The notes: generated by a model not told the origin, from the sequence alone. DNA of 64,000 nt from Lumbricus rubellus (GCA_945859605.1 OX243821.1:20564713-20628712), one strand, 5' to 3'; positions 11,300-22,895 are shown, counted from the stretch's first letter. Numbers and translations: made by a program.

Positions 11300-11800
11300 A
11301 ATACAATTGCTTATAACAGCCAATTGAATTGACCCAAAATAAATTGGCCTATAATTATACAAACCTTTAGACTATATGCTGAAAATATTGATTAAAACAT
11401 CAAGAAGTCGATTGTATAAGCTCCATGAACTAAAATACAGGCGAGAGCATTTATTAGGTCACTGTTTTGTCGTTTATTTCCTGTTTATAATTCACGGCAT
11501 GCATAATATAGTCTACAATTAATAAAGCATGAATTATAATATATGGTTACACACCTCAATTTTAGTACTTTATTAATCTATAAATATGTAAGTCCAAATT
11601 ACAGAGTAACTTCAAGTGTAATCTTCTTTGTGTTCCAATTTTAAATTATGCTAATCATAAAGACGGTTTACAAATATTTAAAAAATTAATCAAATTTCAA
11701 CAAAATATTTAACAATTTGTCCAAACAATCTGTTTTCCTTGATTATCGCTCATTCATTAAAATCATGCAACCATATTTACTTAGGCTAAATGTAAAGTAG

Positions 11801-11871
<71 letters not shown>

Positions 11872-12600
11872 TTTTTTATATATACACAGTTCAGTTATAC
11901 AAATCCTCAACTAAAAGTAGTCTAAAACTAATATACAAGTGCATAATACACTCATGACGTGATAGGTCTGATAGACCTGTGTAATAACGTGGGGGGGGGG
12001 GGTCGACAAACGGTCGCTTTGGTCACATGTTGAAGCAGACATAGTTATAAATACTTTAAATACTTTAAAATCTGATGACTTTTTTGCCTGCACAGCGTAG
12101 TCGAAATTTTTTGGCGGGAAATTTTACGTATGCATAATTACGTAATCAAAAACTATCGTGTTTAATTTTTCTGGGGGGGAATGCCATAGTATATTATATG
12201 CATGTAAAGAACAGCTCTGTATTTTTGGGGGTGGGAAATGTCATTCCTGCATGGGCAGGTAACTTTTCCCCCTCCGGAGACATCAGGACAGGCTCAATTA
12301 TACACCGTGATTTTTGAAAAACTAAGTCAAACTGTTTTTCATATATCTCTAATGCCTGATAACATATCACGTTAAAAAATTCTAAGTATCTCTACATCTC
12401 TATAGGCCTATATCTCAAATTTTATATCTCATGAAATTTTTGAATCATATTCTTGGTCCAATCCTCTAAATATTTGGAAAATTTTAGCATTAGAGATATA
12501 TGAAAAACAGTTTGGCTTATTTTTTTAATCACGGTGTCAATGAGTTGGTTACTGCCTTCTTTGAACAAACGAACGCTTTATTAAAGACAATAAACTTTGT
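11300..12600. other. Gene-free AT-rich DNA shared with block 2
   Basis: AT-rich sequence with a (TA)n run at 11802-11867 and a G run at 11990-12002. It follows 39360-39890 and 40770-42280 of block 2 apart from insertions there. No gene seen. Confidence 0.6.
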
Positions 12601-12633
12601 CGCCGTCTTTGATTCTTCCGATCAGCATTTAAC

Positions 12634-13393
12634 CAGTGCTTAAAGTGTAAAAAAAGAAGTGCCTGGAGCCCTGGACGCTGTAGGCCTATTGTAATTGGTC
12701 GTCAGTGGCGGCGCCGAAGGCACGAAGCCCGTCCCGACTAGGGGGTCTGGGGGAGCGTCGTAAGCTCCCCCAGCGGGGTCTGGGGCGGAGCCCCAGCGGC
12801 CAGCACATTTTTGGCTGTGTCGACCTCAAATGGAGCCATTTTTATAGGCTCTTTTTGCCAGCTATTTATGAACGATAAAGTCGCGAAAACTTCAACAATA
12901 AGTGGTTTTTTAGTGTCGCAAGCTACCAGGATAACAATAAAAATCAAAATGTTAGTGTAAAAGAGAAAGGTTGTTGTCTTGACCGTAAGCTCCCGCAGCG
13001 GGGTCTGTTTTTAGGCTCTTTTGCCAGCGGTTTGTGAACGATAAAGTCGCGAAAACTTCAAAAATAAGTGTTTTTTCAGTGTCGCAAGCTACCAGGATAA
13101 CAATAAAAAAGAAATGTTATTGTAAAAGAGAAAGGTTTTTGTCTTGACCGTAAGCTCCCGCAGCGGGGTCTGGGGCGGAGCCCCAGCGACCAGCGCATTT
13201 TTTGCTGTGTCGACCTCAAATGGAGCCATTTTAGGCAGTCATGGCTGCGTTGCCCGATGTGCAGAGCTGCACGGGAAGGACTAAGGTCTAAGGTAAGGAT
13301 GGCCAGTCGTCCGTAACTGCATGGACGCCGCCCAGCCTCGAAAATAAGTGCCTGGACGCCGTCCATGACCGTCCTGGCACACTTTAAGCCCTG
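12634..13393. mobile_element. hAT-type element, 760 bp, only in copy 1
   Basis: Ends read CAGTGCTTAAAGTG and CACACTTTAAGCCCTG. The 8 bp target duplication CATTTAAC lies at 12626-12633 and 13394-13401. Block 2 has the uninterrupted site near 42325. Inside, an approximately 190 bp segment (TAAGCTCCCGCAGCGGGGTCT...) is repeated. No transposase frame. Confidence 0.88.
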
Positions 13394-13514
13394 CATTTAA
13401 CTCAAATGCACAAAAAATGTAATATCACTTAATTTTCCACTTATAAATTTCACATTATCATTGTTCACCGTGTTGCTCACATCGGAAATGGCCGCTTGAT
13501 ATCATCAAAGAAGT

Positions 13515-13780
13515 AAGAAAATTAATCTAAAATTAATCTAAAATTAATCGAGAATTAATCGAGAATTAATCGATAATGAATCGAGAATGAATCGAGAATT
13601 AATCGAGAATTAATCGATAATTAATTAGAAAATTAGTCTAAAATAAATATAAAATTAATCGATAATTAATCTAAAATTATTCCAGAGATAATAGAAAATT
13701 AATCGAGAAATATAATCGAACAAGCCAGAAGTTAACCGATTACAATTTTTGACAATTACTCTATTAATTAATCGATAAAA
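13515..13780. repeat. AATTAATCGA-type tandem repeat
   Basis: An imperfect repeat of GAGAATTAATC and AAAATTAATC, shared with 42440-42770. It is rich in TAAT cores, which homeodomain proteins can bind. A regulatory role is only a possibility. AT-rich DNA with TAA runs continues to 14190. Confidence 0.7.
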
Positions 13781-14188
13781 ATCCGCGCTAGATATCATTT
13801 ATAAGTAAGTATACATGTCATTTATTATACATAACCAGAATGGTTTAGGTTTTAATTTTTGCAACATTCATGTACGCCACAAGTGAACGAGAAGTTACAC
13901 CACAGCCCTTTTTAGTAAGCTATACCGGGTATGTGTAGGCCAATTATTATAGCGACATGCATAATAATGATAATAATAATACTAATGATGATGATAATCA
14001 TAATAATAAAAAATACTAATAATAACAGCTCATATAGCATATTTTTTTTAATCCCGAGGGATCTAAGGTATACCTCGAGGAAAATAAATAAATAAATAAA
14101 TAACTTATAAGCATTTTTTAATCCCAAGAGATCTAATATAAATTGGGTAAAAATAAATAAATAATAATAATAATTAAATAATAATAAA

Positions 14189-14480
14189 TACGGAGGGCTG
14201 CCCGCTTCCTACATCTTTCAGCCGGTGGCCATAGAGACATTGGGTCCGTTCAATCCTTCAGTCTCAGACTTCATAAATGAAATTGGCAGCCGCATCTCTT
14301 CTATCACTGGTGACAGACGTGAAGCTTTCTTTTTTTTCAACGTCTTCAAAGGTACTTTTGCCTCACACCCTGAAGACGAGGCCTGACCCACCAGACGATC
14401 ATTCTTCAGTTAATAGTCCATAAGTCCCTGGGGGAATGAAGTACCTCAGGGGAAAAAATAATATTAATAATAATAAAAAC
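14189..14480 (+). mobile_element. 5'-truncated LINE with C-terminal RT-protein fragment
   Basis: From 14192 the frame reads YIFQPVAIETLGPFNPS...INEIGSRISSITGDRREAF and stops at 14384-14386. This is a conserved motif at the C-terminus of many LINE polyproteins. The 3' part has an inverted pair (CCCTGGGG...CCTCAGGGG) and ends in AAAAATAATA repeats. Block 2 keeps only the 3' tail (43318-43440). Confidence 0.6.
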
Positions 14481-14809
14481 AACATTAATAATCTTCATGT
14501 ATATATAGCATGAACGGATGTTCAAACGTTATTACAATAGTCGAATTTAGCTGTCGACAGCCATGCAAGCCGCCATCACGTCGTATATAACTGCCGAAAA
14601 ATTGCCATCGCCATCTACCGAATGGAAGGTTGAGTAGACAATTCGAATGGTTTGGGGAAGCGACCCCATGTGCACATCCGTGTGCTCTCGGTGTCGGAGC
14701 GTTTATACAATTACCATAAAGACTAAAATATATACCAAAGTACCTTACCCTCAAAACTAAAGTACCCCTCCCCACCCCAATGTGAACGCAGTGCCATGAA
14801 TAAGGTAAT

Positions 14810-14890
14810 ACAGGGTTAGAATTGCAGGGGTTGGGGTATCAAACCACCACTTAGATTTTTCTCAGAACCCCAACTCCGCATAAATCAACT
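14810..14890. repeat. Old copy of a MITE-like repeat
   Basis: GGTTAGAATTGCAGGGGTTG ... TCTCAGAACCCCAACT resembles the elements at 34373-34520 and 63147-63287. It is shared with block 2 (43930-44010). Confidence 0.4.
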
Positions 14891-15409
14891 ATGTGTTAAA
14901 TACTTGGCTTTGTGATGATTGCATGCTGTTATATATGATCCTAATTATATTAACAGTGTGTGGTCCTGTGCTATTTCCATGAATCACTTCATATTCAACT
15001 TATAGGATGTGTAATGGTAATAGACTCGCTGTCTAATTGTCAATTTCTTGATGCTCCAAATTTTACTGACGAATGAACTAATCCTCTGTCTCTCTCTGTC
15101 CCTCTCTGTCTGCCTCTGGCTGTCTCTGTCTGTTTGTCTGTGTGTGTGCTGTGTCTGTCTGCCTGTCTGTCTCTCTCTCATTTTCTTCTTACTCTTCTTT
15201 CTCGTCCTCATTCTCCTCTTCCTGCTAAATCTCCTCCTATTATCTACTTTCTCTTCCTCTTCCTCTTCCTCTTCCTCTTCCTCTGCTCCCCTCCCTCCGG
15301 CAATTCCTCCTGCCCCTTGGTATTTTCTTCTTCTTCCTTGAAGTTAACCGGTTAAACGAGACATCGCAACGTCCACAGCCACCCAGCAACACAACCCCTC
15401 ACCTCTACT

Positions 15410-16005
15410 CCCCTATAAACATAACTAACGACCCTGAACATATCATCATTCGTTTATTCTGCATGTCGCAGGTGGTGTGACACCCTCCACAACCACCGCC
15501 ACCACCACCACCTCTTCTTCGCCTTTCCTTTTTCTTCTTCTTCCTCCTCCTCCCTCCCCTCCTCTTCCTATTATTCACCCTTTCTTCTTCCTCCTCTTCC
15601 TCTCCTTCCTACCCTTCTCGTCCAATTCTTCTCCGAATGGTTAAACGATACATGTAAGTTGTAACTCATCATCAGCATCATCTGCCCATACTCCCCTATA
15701 ATATATATATATATATATATACATATTTATTTATTTACTGAGAGTTTATATAGAGCTCCTTCAAGGTTCTACTCAGGAGCGCTTCCAGTCCAACCCCGGT
15801 CGAGTAAGACAGTCTTGAGAACAGAGAGAAATGAAGTAGAAAGGCCAATAGTATATTTGACGAAGGATAACAGGAGCATATAGATTATATATATATAAAT
15901 TATATATATGTATGCATACATATATACCTATTATACATAGACATACATATACACATACATATATCTAACGATCCTATATATCATCGTTCTTTTCTCCTGT
16001 CGCAG
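15410..16005 (+). other. Splice-acceptor-like modules upstream of Irx copy 1, with CT-rich tracts
   Basis: A module of CTAACGA (branch-point-like), ATCATCATTCGTTTATTCTGC, CAGGTGGTG and CCACCACCACC occurs near 15425-15515 and again at 15963-16040. The second is the acceptor of the first recognised Irx exon. Between them lie CT-rich DNA (15520-15650), a TA run (15700-15720) and a LINE 3'-end fragment (15735-15850). Confidence 0.5.
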
Positions 16006-16087
16006 GTGCTGGCTTGCCCTCTGCGACGACCACCTCCACCAGCACCACCGACACCAGCACCAACGACAGCATCCATCTTCACTGCTG

Positions 16088-16456
16088 ATGACATCTCCCC
16101 TCCACCACCAACAACAGTCTTCCTCCTCATCCTCATCCTCATCCTCCGTCGGGGTATCGTCCGCCACCCTGTCCATCCTCATCGACCAATCTGTGGCCGC
16201 AGCCGCCGCCGCCGCCGGCCTCTCGCTGCCCTTCTGCCGCCCGGCCTCGCACCTCGCCCGCTCGTTGGCCGGACACCTCCAGCACACCGGGTCTGTCCCC
16301 GGCGGCGGCGCCTGCCCCGGGTCCGTCGAGGCCACCGCTGCCGCCGTGCTGGCGTCCGGCTTCGGTGGGGGAGCGTTCATCGGAGGGTTCGTTGGAGGGG
16401 CGGCGGGCCCTGTTGGGCCTCCGACGGGTGATGGCTCGGCCTTCTATTCGCCACCG
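16088..16456 (+). CDS. Irx: Irx copy 1, exon 1 of the model (N-terminal region)
   Basis: Encodes 123 residues, from [10 protein letters not shown] through a serine run, an eight-residue alanine-rich run and glycine-rich sequence, to AFYSPP. The acceptor is CAG at 16003-16005 and the donor GTGAGT at 16457, phase 0. The copy 2 exon aligns throughout with small in-frame changes. Confidence 0.8.
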
Positions 16457-19400
16457 GTGAGTGGATGGGTGAGTTGGTTTGGAGGATGGATGGATGGATA
16501 AATGGATTACGAAGGGATAGATGGATAAATGGATGGATAAAAGATGTACAATAAAGTTGTCTTGGTGGATGGATAAATGGATGTATGAAGAGATAGATGG
16601 AAGGATCATGGATGTATGAAGAGATAGATGGATGTATGGAGAGATAGATGGATGGATGTATGAAGGGATAGATGGATGGATAAATGTGAATGCATGTGTG
16701 TGTTGGTTGGATGGATAAATGGATGAAGGGATAGATGGATGGATGAATAAAGGTATATACGCACGAAAGAGGTGTCTTGGCGGATGGGTGATGGATAGAT
16801 GGACGGTTAAAGGGATGTACGAAAAATAGCTGCTTGCATGGTGAATGGATAAATGGATTATGAACGGATAGATGGATGGATTATGAAAAGATAGATGGAT
16901 GGATTATGAAGGGATAGATGGATGGATTATGAAAAGGTAGATGGATGGATTATGAAAAGGTAGATGGATGGATTATGATGGATGGATTATGAAAAGATAG
17001 ATGGATGGATTATGAAAAGATATAGATGGATGGATTATGAAAAGATATAGATGGATGGATTATGAAAAGAATGAATGAATGAGTGAATGCGCGAGCTAGT
17101 GAGTAAACGAGTGAACGAATGAGTGACTAAATATTGCTCCTTCCCTATTTTCGCTTCATTCATTCATTCATTCATACGTCCGTTCGTTCATTCACTCTTT
17201 CAGTCATTCATTCATTCGGTAATTCATCCTTTCATTTGTTCGCACATTCAAATAATTCATTCACTCATTAACTAATTAATTCACTAATTAATTCGTTCAT
17301 TCATTCATTCTATAGTTCAACAATTCATTCGTTCGATTATTAACTCACTCACTTATTCAATAATTCATTAATTCATTCACATTCATTCGTCAATCGGTAA
17401 TTCATTCATTCATTCGTTCGTTCATTAATTATTTAATTAATTAATAAATTCATTCATTCATTCATTCGCAGATTCATACATTCATTTCTTCGCTCAATCC
17501 GTTATTCATTCGTTGATTCATTTATTCATTCCTTAATTCGCTCATTCACCCACCCATCATTTCCGTCCACCATCCCTCCAAACACAAACAAAACACACAC
17601 CGACACACACACACAGACAGACACACACACAGTACACTCTGTTGATATAATTATATTAAGAAGGTTTTATCTGTCTTCTTGCAGCATATTGACAATGCCA
17701 TCGATGGCTGGCACCATCCTGCTGCAGCAGCCGCGGCCGCTGCAGCCGCAGCCGTCGGTCTGGGAGGAGGAGCAGGGGGAGTGATGGGCGGAGGGGCAGG
17801 GTGGGCCTTCGACCCATGCAGGCCCATGGGAGCCGGGTATACCACTTACGGATCAGTCAGGTATGTATAGTTTGTATACACTGATGGCTCTCTGGAAATA
17901 CTAATGAATTGAATACTAATTAAATACTAATTAATTAACTACTAATTAAATAAATACTAATTAATTAGATACTAGTTAATTAAATTCTTAGTTAATTAAA
18001 TACTTAATTAACTAAATATTAATTAATTAATTAATTACTAATTAATTACTAATTAATCAATTACTAACTAGAGAAATACTAATTAGAAAAATACTAATTA
18101 ACTAAATACTAATTAAGAGAATTAAATACTAATTAATTAAATACTAATTAATAAAATAATGATTTATTAGATACTAACTAATTAAATACTAAGTAATTAA
18201 TAGCTGACTTAATTGATAGAGTAATGAAAATTATGTCCGGTACCGAATTGTTCAGGAACCGTTTTGGCCCTCGTGAAAAAATTTCCGCGACCGTTTATCG
18301 ATATGAAAACACTACGTATACATTAGTTCCGGTCTATGAGTACACTTACTATATTTATTTATATATTTATTTGTTTATTAGCTTGTTTGTCTATGTATTT
18401 ATTTATTATTAATTAATTAATTATTATTATTTATTTATTTATTTACTCATTTATTTATTTATTCATTTATTCATTTTCTCATTCATTTACTCATTCATTC
18501 ATTTATATATTTTTATATTTTTTTTATTTGTGTTGCATGTGAACTGAACCTGCACATAAAACCTTTGCAAAATTAATTATCATGTATATCGTTTTGCAAT
18601 CAGCCTGAACTCTTCATTAAACGAAACTTTAATTGAATTGAAAGTAATGGCGCTACATCATCATCTGTCATATGAATTTCATGTGATATCCTATTTGTTC
18701 ACCAGAGTGCTGTTTTGCAGCTGGTTTTAACAGAGAATATACTTACTTACTTTCATATACAGTTACTGGATAGAGAATATACTTACTTACTTACTTACTT
18801 TTATATACAGGTATACGGGATAGAGATTATACTTACTTACTTACTTTTATATACAGTTACGGCCTGGACGTGCGGCGGAAGAACGCGACCCGCGAATCGA
18901 CGAGCACGTTGAAGGCGTGGCTGTTCGACCACATCAAGAACCCGTATCCGACGAAGGGCGAGAAGATCATGCTGGCAATCATAACGAAGATGACCCTCAC
19001 ACAGGTGTCCACGTGGTTTGCAAACGCCAGAAGGAGGCTGAAGAAGGAGAACAAGATGCAGTGGCCGCCGAGACAGAGACCGAATGATGAGGACGATGAC
19101 GACGAGGAGGAGGATAGGAATAGCATGAGCGACGATGACGTCATCGACGGTGAGAAAGATGGCAGCGGCGGCGAAAGATCGGGGCGACGCCTGGCGGCGG
19201 TGGGAAGTAGTCCCGTGCGGTCGGAGGAAGAGGATGACGTCATTGTAGATACAGGTCGGTCTCTATAGCCTTGTCTTAATCTAATCTAATCTAATCTAAT
19301 CTAATCTAATCTAATCTAATCTAATCTAATCTATAGTCTATAGTTTAGTCCATAGTCTATTCCATAGTCTAGTGCTGTATATATATATATATATATATAT

Positions 19401-20652
19401 AGCCCATCAAGGCTATATATAGTGTAGTCTAGAGTAGTCTAGTCTAGACTAGTCTATAGTCTAGTGTAATTTAATCTAATGTAGTCCATAGTCTAGTCTA
19501 ATGTAGTGTATTCTGCTCTGGTCTACAGCCTAGTCTATTGTAGTCTAGTCTATTGTAGTCTAGTCTACAGTCTATAGTCTATTGCAGTCTAGTCTATTGT
19601 AGTCTAGTCTATTGTAGTCTAGTCTATTGTAGTCTAGTCTACAGTCTATAGTCTATTGCAGTCTAGTCTATTGTAGTCTAGTGTATTGTAGTCTAGTCTA
19701 TTGTAGTCTAGTCCATAGTCTAATATAATCTAGTACATGTATAATCTAGTGACTATCTATATATCTCAGTCTTATATTACCCATTCTTGTCTATTCTATA
19801 GTCTTACAATCTATAATCCAATCTTGAATATTTAAACACTTTGTTTTCTTTTGTTGTATAGATTTCGAAGACGACCAACACGATCCCCTCCTCCTCCGCT
19901 CCTCCTCATCCCCCATCCACCCCATCCTCTCCCCATCCTCACCCCATTCCCCTCCCACTACGGACAACCGGCCCCAGACCGATCACGCCCTCCTCCACCA
20001 CGCCCCAGACCGACACAACTTGAGCCCCCACCCGTCCCCCACCACACCGAGGGTCCCCAGCCCCGGTTCTGAATCAAATTCCGGGTCCGAGAGAGTGACG
20101 AATGGTGGTGGTGATCCAGTCCCGAAGTCATCCTTGAACCACGAAGACACGGAGGAAGAAGGGGTCAAGGTCAAGCCACGCATCTGGTCGCTCGTCGATA
20201 CGGCCACTTCCGGTAGCTTCCGCTCGTCGGCGGAAGCAAGCGGCCGTGACGTACATCCGGTTGTCGGACGATGCGCACGAAGCCTCCAAACCGGAACTTG
20301 TCCCCAAAGCGGAAGTTGTCTGCAAACCGGAGGTTTCCAGCCGTGGATATCGATGTCGAACGGCTTCCATTCCTCGCTCGCTCGCTCCGTTTTACATCCG
20401 GGCCTCTTCGGCCGAACCGGAAGTCACGTGGGCGCCTTAACGTCGCCGTCGTCGCAGCGCGGTGGCGCCCTCCAGCGAGTGCCGTCGCAACTGCAGACGA
20501 CCTTTGCAACGTTCAACAATGGACTATCATCATCGTCGTCGGACTATGAAGGACTAAACGGACTAAAACGAGCGACGCCTAGCGAGCGAAATAACTCCAT
20601 TGAGACTATAACGACTACGACGCTGCAGACGAGTCGAACGGTTGATGTATAA
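16088..20652 (+). CDS. Irx: Iroquois-class TALE homeobox gene, copy 1 (four exons)
   Basis: Exons 16088-16456, 17685-17860, 18857-19254 and 19862-20652 join to 577 codons plus stop, all with GT/AG introns. The product is a nuclear DNA-binding transcription factor. Residues about 1-180 are Ser/Ala/Gly-rich and end in [17 protein letters not shown], the usual Irx lead-in. The homeodomain (about 188-250) has the TALE signature [10 protein letters not shown] and [14 protein letters not shown]. An acidic serine-rich stretch and the Irx motif [13 protein letters not shown] follow. Helix 1 reads [11 protein letters not shown] where most Irx proteins have WLNEHRKNPYP. The start is the first ATG of the exon; the frame stays open back to the acceptor at 16005 but is not conserved with copy 2, so an upstream exon cannot be excluded. 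I could not identify the Iro box. Confidence 0.93.
16457..17684 (+). repeat. Irx copy 1 intron 1: ATGGATGG and ATTC arrays
   Basis: Positions 16480-17070 are ATGGATGGAT-type repeats and 17150-17560 are ATTC/GTTC repeats, on the same strand, followed by CA/CAGA runs. Block 2 has the same order (45290-45930, 46030-46400) with different lengths. No exon seen inside. Confidence 0.85.
17685..17860 (+). CDS. Irx: Irx copy 1, exon 2
   Basis: Acceptor TTCTTGCAG, donor GTATGT at 17861. It encodes [12 protein letters not shown], an alanine run, glycine-rich sequence and AGYTTYGSV, and ends with two bases of a serine codon (phase 2). Copy 2 has one extra glycine codon. Confidence 0.9.
17861..18856 (+). 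repeat. Irx copy 1 intron 2: TACTAATTAA repeats
   Basis: Positions 17900-18215 consist of degenerate TACTAATTAATTAAA units, which are dense TAAT homeodomain cores. The rest is AT-rich, with TTTATTTA near 18420-18500 and ACTTACTT runs at 18735-18850. No exon seen. Confidence 0.8.
18857..19254 (+). CDS. Irx: Irx copy 1, exon 3 (homeodomain)
   Basis: The split serine codon is completed by T at 18857; then [20 protein letters not shown] and the whole TALE homeodomain follow, then [11 protein letters not shown] and an acidic stretch. Donor GTCGGT at 19255, phase 1. Same length (398 bp) as in copy 2; in the first ~80 codons every difference is synonymous. Confidence 0.97.
19255..19861 (+). repeat. 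Irx copy 1 intron 3: (CTAAT)n and TAGTC-type satellite
   Basis: About eleven TCTAA units at 19276-19330 are followed by some 400 bp of degenerate TAGTCTAGTCTATTG repeats up to 19750. Block 2 has the same TAGTC family in 48400-48930 but hardly any of the TCTAA run. Confidence 0.85.
19862..20652 (+). CDS. Irx: Irx copy 1, exon 4 (C-terminal region)
   Basis: Acceptor TTGTATAG. It starts by completing a GAT codon and reads [11 protein letters not shown], a proline/serine-rich region, [20 protein letters not shown] and a low-complexity tail to TVDV and TAA at 20650-20652. All length differences from copy 2 are multiples of three, including one 18 bp unit of an AAACCGGAAGTTGTC-like coding minisatellite near 20285-20340. 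Confidence 0.93.
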
Positions 20653-20815
20653 CGATTTATTTGCAAATTATTCGTTAATTAATCGTTAATTATTCGTCAA
20701 TTATTCGTTAACTATTCGTCAATTATTCGCTAAATATTCGTTAAATATTCGTTAATTATTATTCTTTATGAAATATTCCGTTTCTTTTTTGAAAGACCAC
20801 TCATATTATACTATG

Positions 20816-20955
20816 CACACACACACATACGCAGAAAATGTAGCACTAAAAAGGTCGTCGGAAATAAAATCGTGAGTCTGTGACATGTCACAGACTCACG
20901 ATTTTATTTCCGACGACCTTTTTAGTGCTACATTTTCTGCGTATGTGTGTGTGTG
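20816..20955. repeat. Perfect 140 bp palindrome behind Irx copy 1
   Basis: Two 70 bp arms are exact reverse complements with no spacer; the centre is between 20885 and 20886 (TGACA|TGTCA). It begins 164 bp after the Irx stop codon. AATAAA, a possible polyadenylation signal, lies in the left arm at 20863-20868. Copy 2 has only one diverged arm here (about 49950-50030). Confidence 0.97.
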
Positions 20956-21321
20956 GGGGGGGGGGAATGTTCCAAGTATAGCGTTTTTCTGGGGGGGGGG
21001 ATAGCACGTATATTCATGTGGAGATTTCTCTTTGGAGGGTAAATGTCATTCCTGGGGTAACTTCAATCCCAGTGACGTCTATAGACTAAACACTGTCATT
21101 AGGCTATAATAATAATAAATTAAATTATCATCATTATAAAGGGAACAAGGGGTTAATAACGCATGACATAATTGATATCAAAGCATCAATGGTTAAATTG
21201 TTTGTGCATAGAGGGATTCCCAGCATACATTAACTGTCTTATAAGGGAGGCACTCTTAAAGACATTCATAGACATATAAAATTATATATATATATAATTT
21301 TATAAAATTATATATATAAAT

Positions 21322-21547
21322 CAGGGGCGGATACATAAATTTTGGAAAATTGCCAAAAACATTTATGGGTAAAAAAGTTCTCTCTGGTTTTTCGCCTTTT
21401 TTAGTCTTTGTCCAAATTTTTTTATACAACGTTGGAACTTCGGTTATTTGAAAAGTGACGACTTTTTTAGTCAAATCCTGCTTTTCCTCTCTTTCACCTT
21501 TCCCGCTGCATTGAAAGTCTGTAATCCCATGCGGCGGGAGGGGGTAC
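21322..21547. mobile_element. hAT-like MITE cut by the assembly gap
   Basis: Starts CAGGGGCGGATACA and matches the complete 290 bp element at 50332-50621. The right end is lost in the gap. Confidence 0.7.
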
Positions 21548-21747
21548 NNNNNNNNNNNNNNNNNNNNNNNNNNNNNNNNNNNNNNNNNNNNNNNNNNNNN
21601 NNNNNNNNNNNNNNNNNNNNNNNNNNNNNNNNNNNNNNNNNNNNNNNNNNNNNNNNNNNNNNNNNNNNNNNNNNNNNNNNNNNNNNNNNNNNNNNNNNNN
21701 NNNNNNNNNNNNNNNNNNNNNNNNNNNNNNNNNNNNNNNNNNNNNNN
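21548..21747. other. Assembly gap, 200 N
   Basis: Exactly 200 undetermined bases, a conventional placeholder length, so the true size is unknown. It sits at the right edge of duplicated block 1. Confidence 0.99.
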
Positions 21748-21872
21748 CAAATGGTAGGAACATCAAGTTTAGTCGCATAGATCTGTTCTGATTTTCATTA
21801 CTCCATGATCTATCCCTATACTGCCTCTGGTAAAATTGACCCTGACCCAAGTCGCGCACATATACGCACACG

Positions 21873-21916
<44 letters not shown>

Positions 21917-22895
21917 TGCCTCGTATGTACATCCGAGGCCCTGATAGTGCCCATGCAGTCTGAGATCGCGTGGATCCCGTAGGGCTAGAAGGTCGATCTA
22001 TGTATCAAAATGTTCGTAGTGATGAGTAGCCAATCACAATCGCCGATTTGAAAGCATACACTTCTTGCTTTTTTAATTATAACCAATGACATACGTTGCA
22101 TCATAAGCGAGAGCGTGAATCCGAGGACGCTCTCGGATTCTGTATTAAGAGGCGGGCGCGGAAATAAGGAGCACGCTTGGTAACGGTGTGTGAGTGTGTG
22201 TTTTTAGTTCTCGAAAGAGACGTAAATTGACATAACAGCAAATTTACCATTGCAATGTACAGAGTCTGCGTGTGAATTCTTTGCATGCGGTCTGAGAGCT
22301 TGAACTTGTACACACACAGCACCATTCCGAGTGCAAAAATGTGTGTGTTAACCAAGCCCTCAACGAAATATTAATTGAAGATAAATTTAATTCTGAAATT
22401 AAATGTAGGAAAAATAATATTTAAAAAGCTATGCATTAATATAGTTTGCCTGAATTATGCGAATTTTTTAACAGCTAGCCGAAGCACGATAACATGAAGT
22501 AAACGAACGGCATTTATGTAGCGTCGTTTTTCTGGGTTGCATTCTGTTAAGTAAAAAAACAAAATGCAAGCTTCGATGGGTTTGCAAATTGGAAGAATCG
22601 TGTCCTAAGTTTAATCCACGTTAAATTGTCAAGAACGAAGTAAAATTGGCAATGATATTTCAAAACTTTAGGCCAATCTTCAATAAGACCCGAGAGCCAG
22701 ACAGTCTTTGGCTTCAAGCTAAACAATTCGCCGTTTGTGCAGATTTATCGAATAATTTGGGTGTTGCTAGATATTTTTTGTCTTTGATTTGTATCTGTTA
22801 AAATTCCTAATTACGGTGGAAAAAAAATTAGCCTATCTGGGGTCGAAGAATTGTTTCCATTTAGCGACTGTGTGTATGTTTTCTGTGTTCGCACA
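21748..22895. other. Spacer start, no gene recognised
   Basis: A CA run at 21875-21912, a short hairpin GAATCCGAG...CTCGGATTC at 22116-22139, and at 22265-22345 an outlying unit of the 103 bp repeat found further on. Otherwise AT-rich, no gene seen. Confidence 0.6.

Noticed and set aside
16139..16609. Minus-strand 150-residue frames opposite Irx exon 1 (also 44865-45206 and 44968-45621)
   Set aside because: Shadow frames of a GC-rich exon, extending into ATGGATGG repeats.
20139..20440. Alternative +1 frame of about 100 codons inside Irx exon 4, open in both copies
   Set aside because: The base differences I compared are mostly synonymous or conservative in the main frame but amino-acid-changing in the +1 frame, so only the main frame looks selected.
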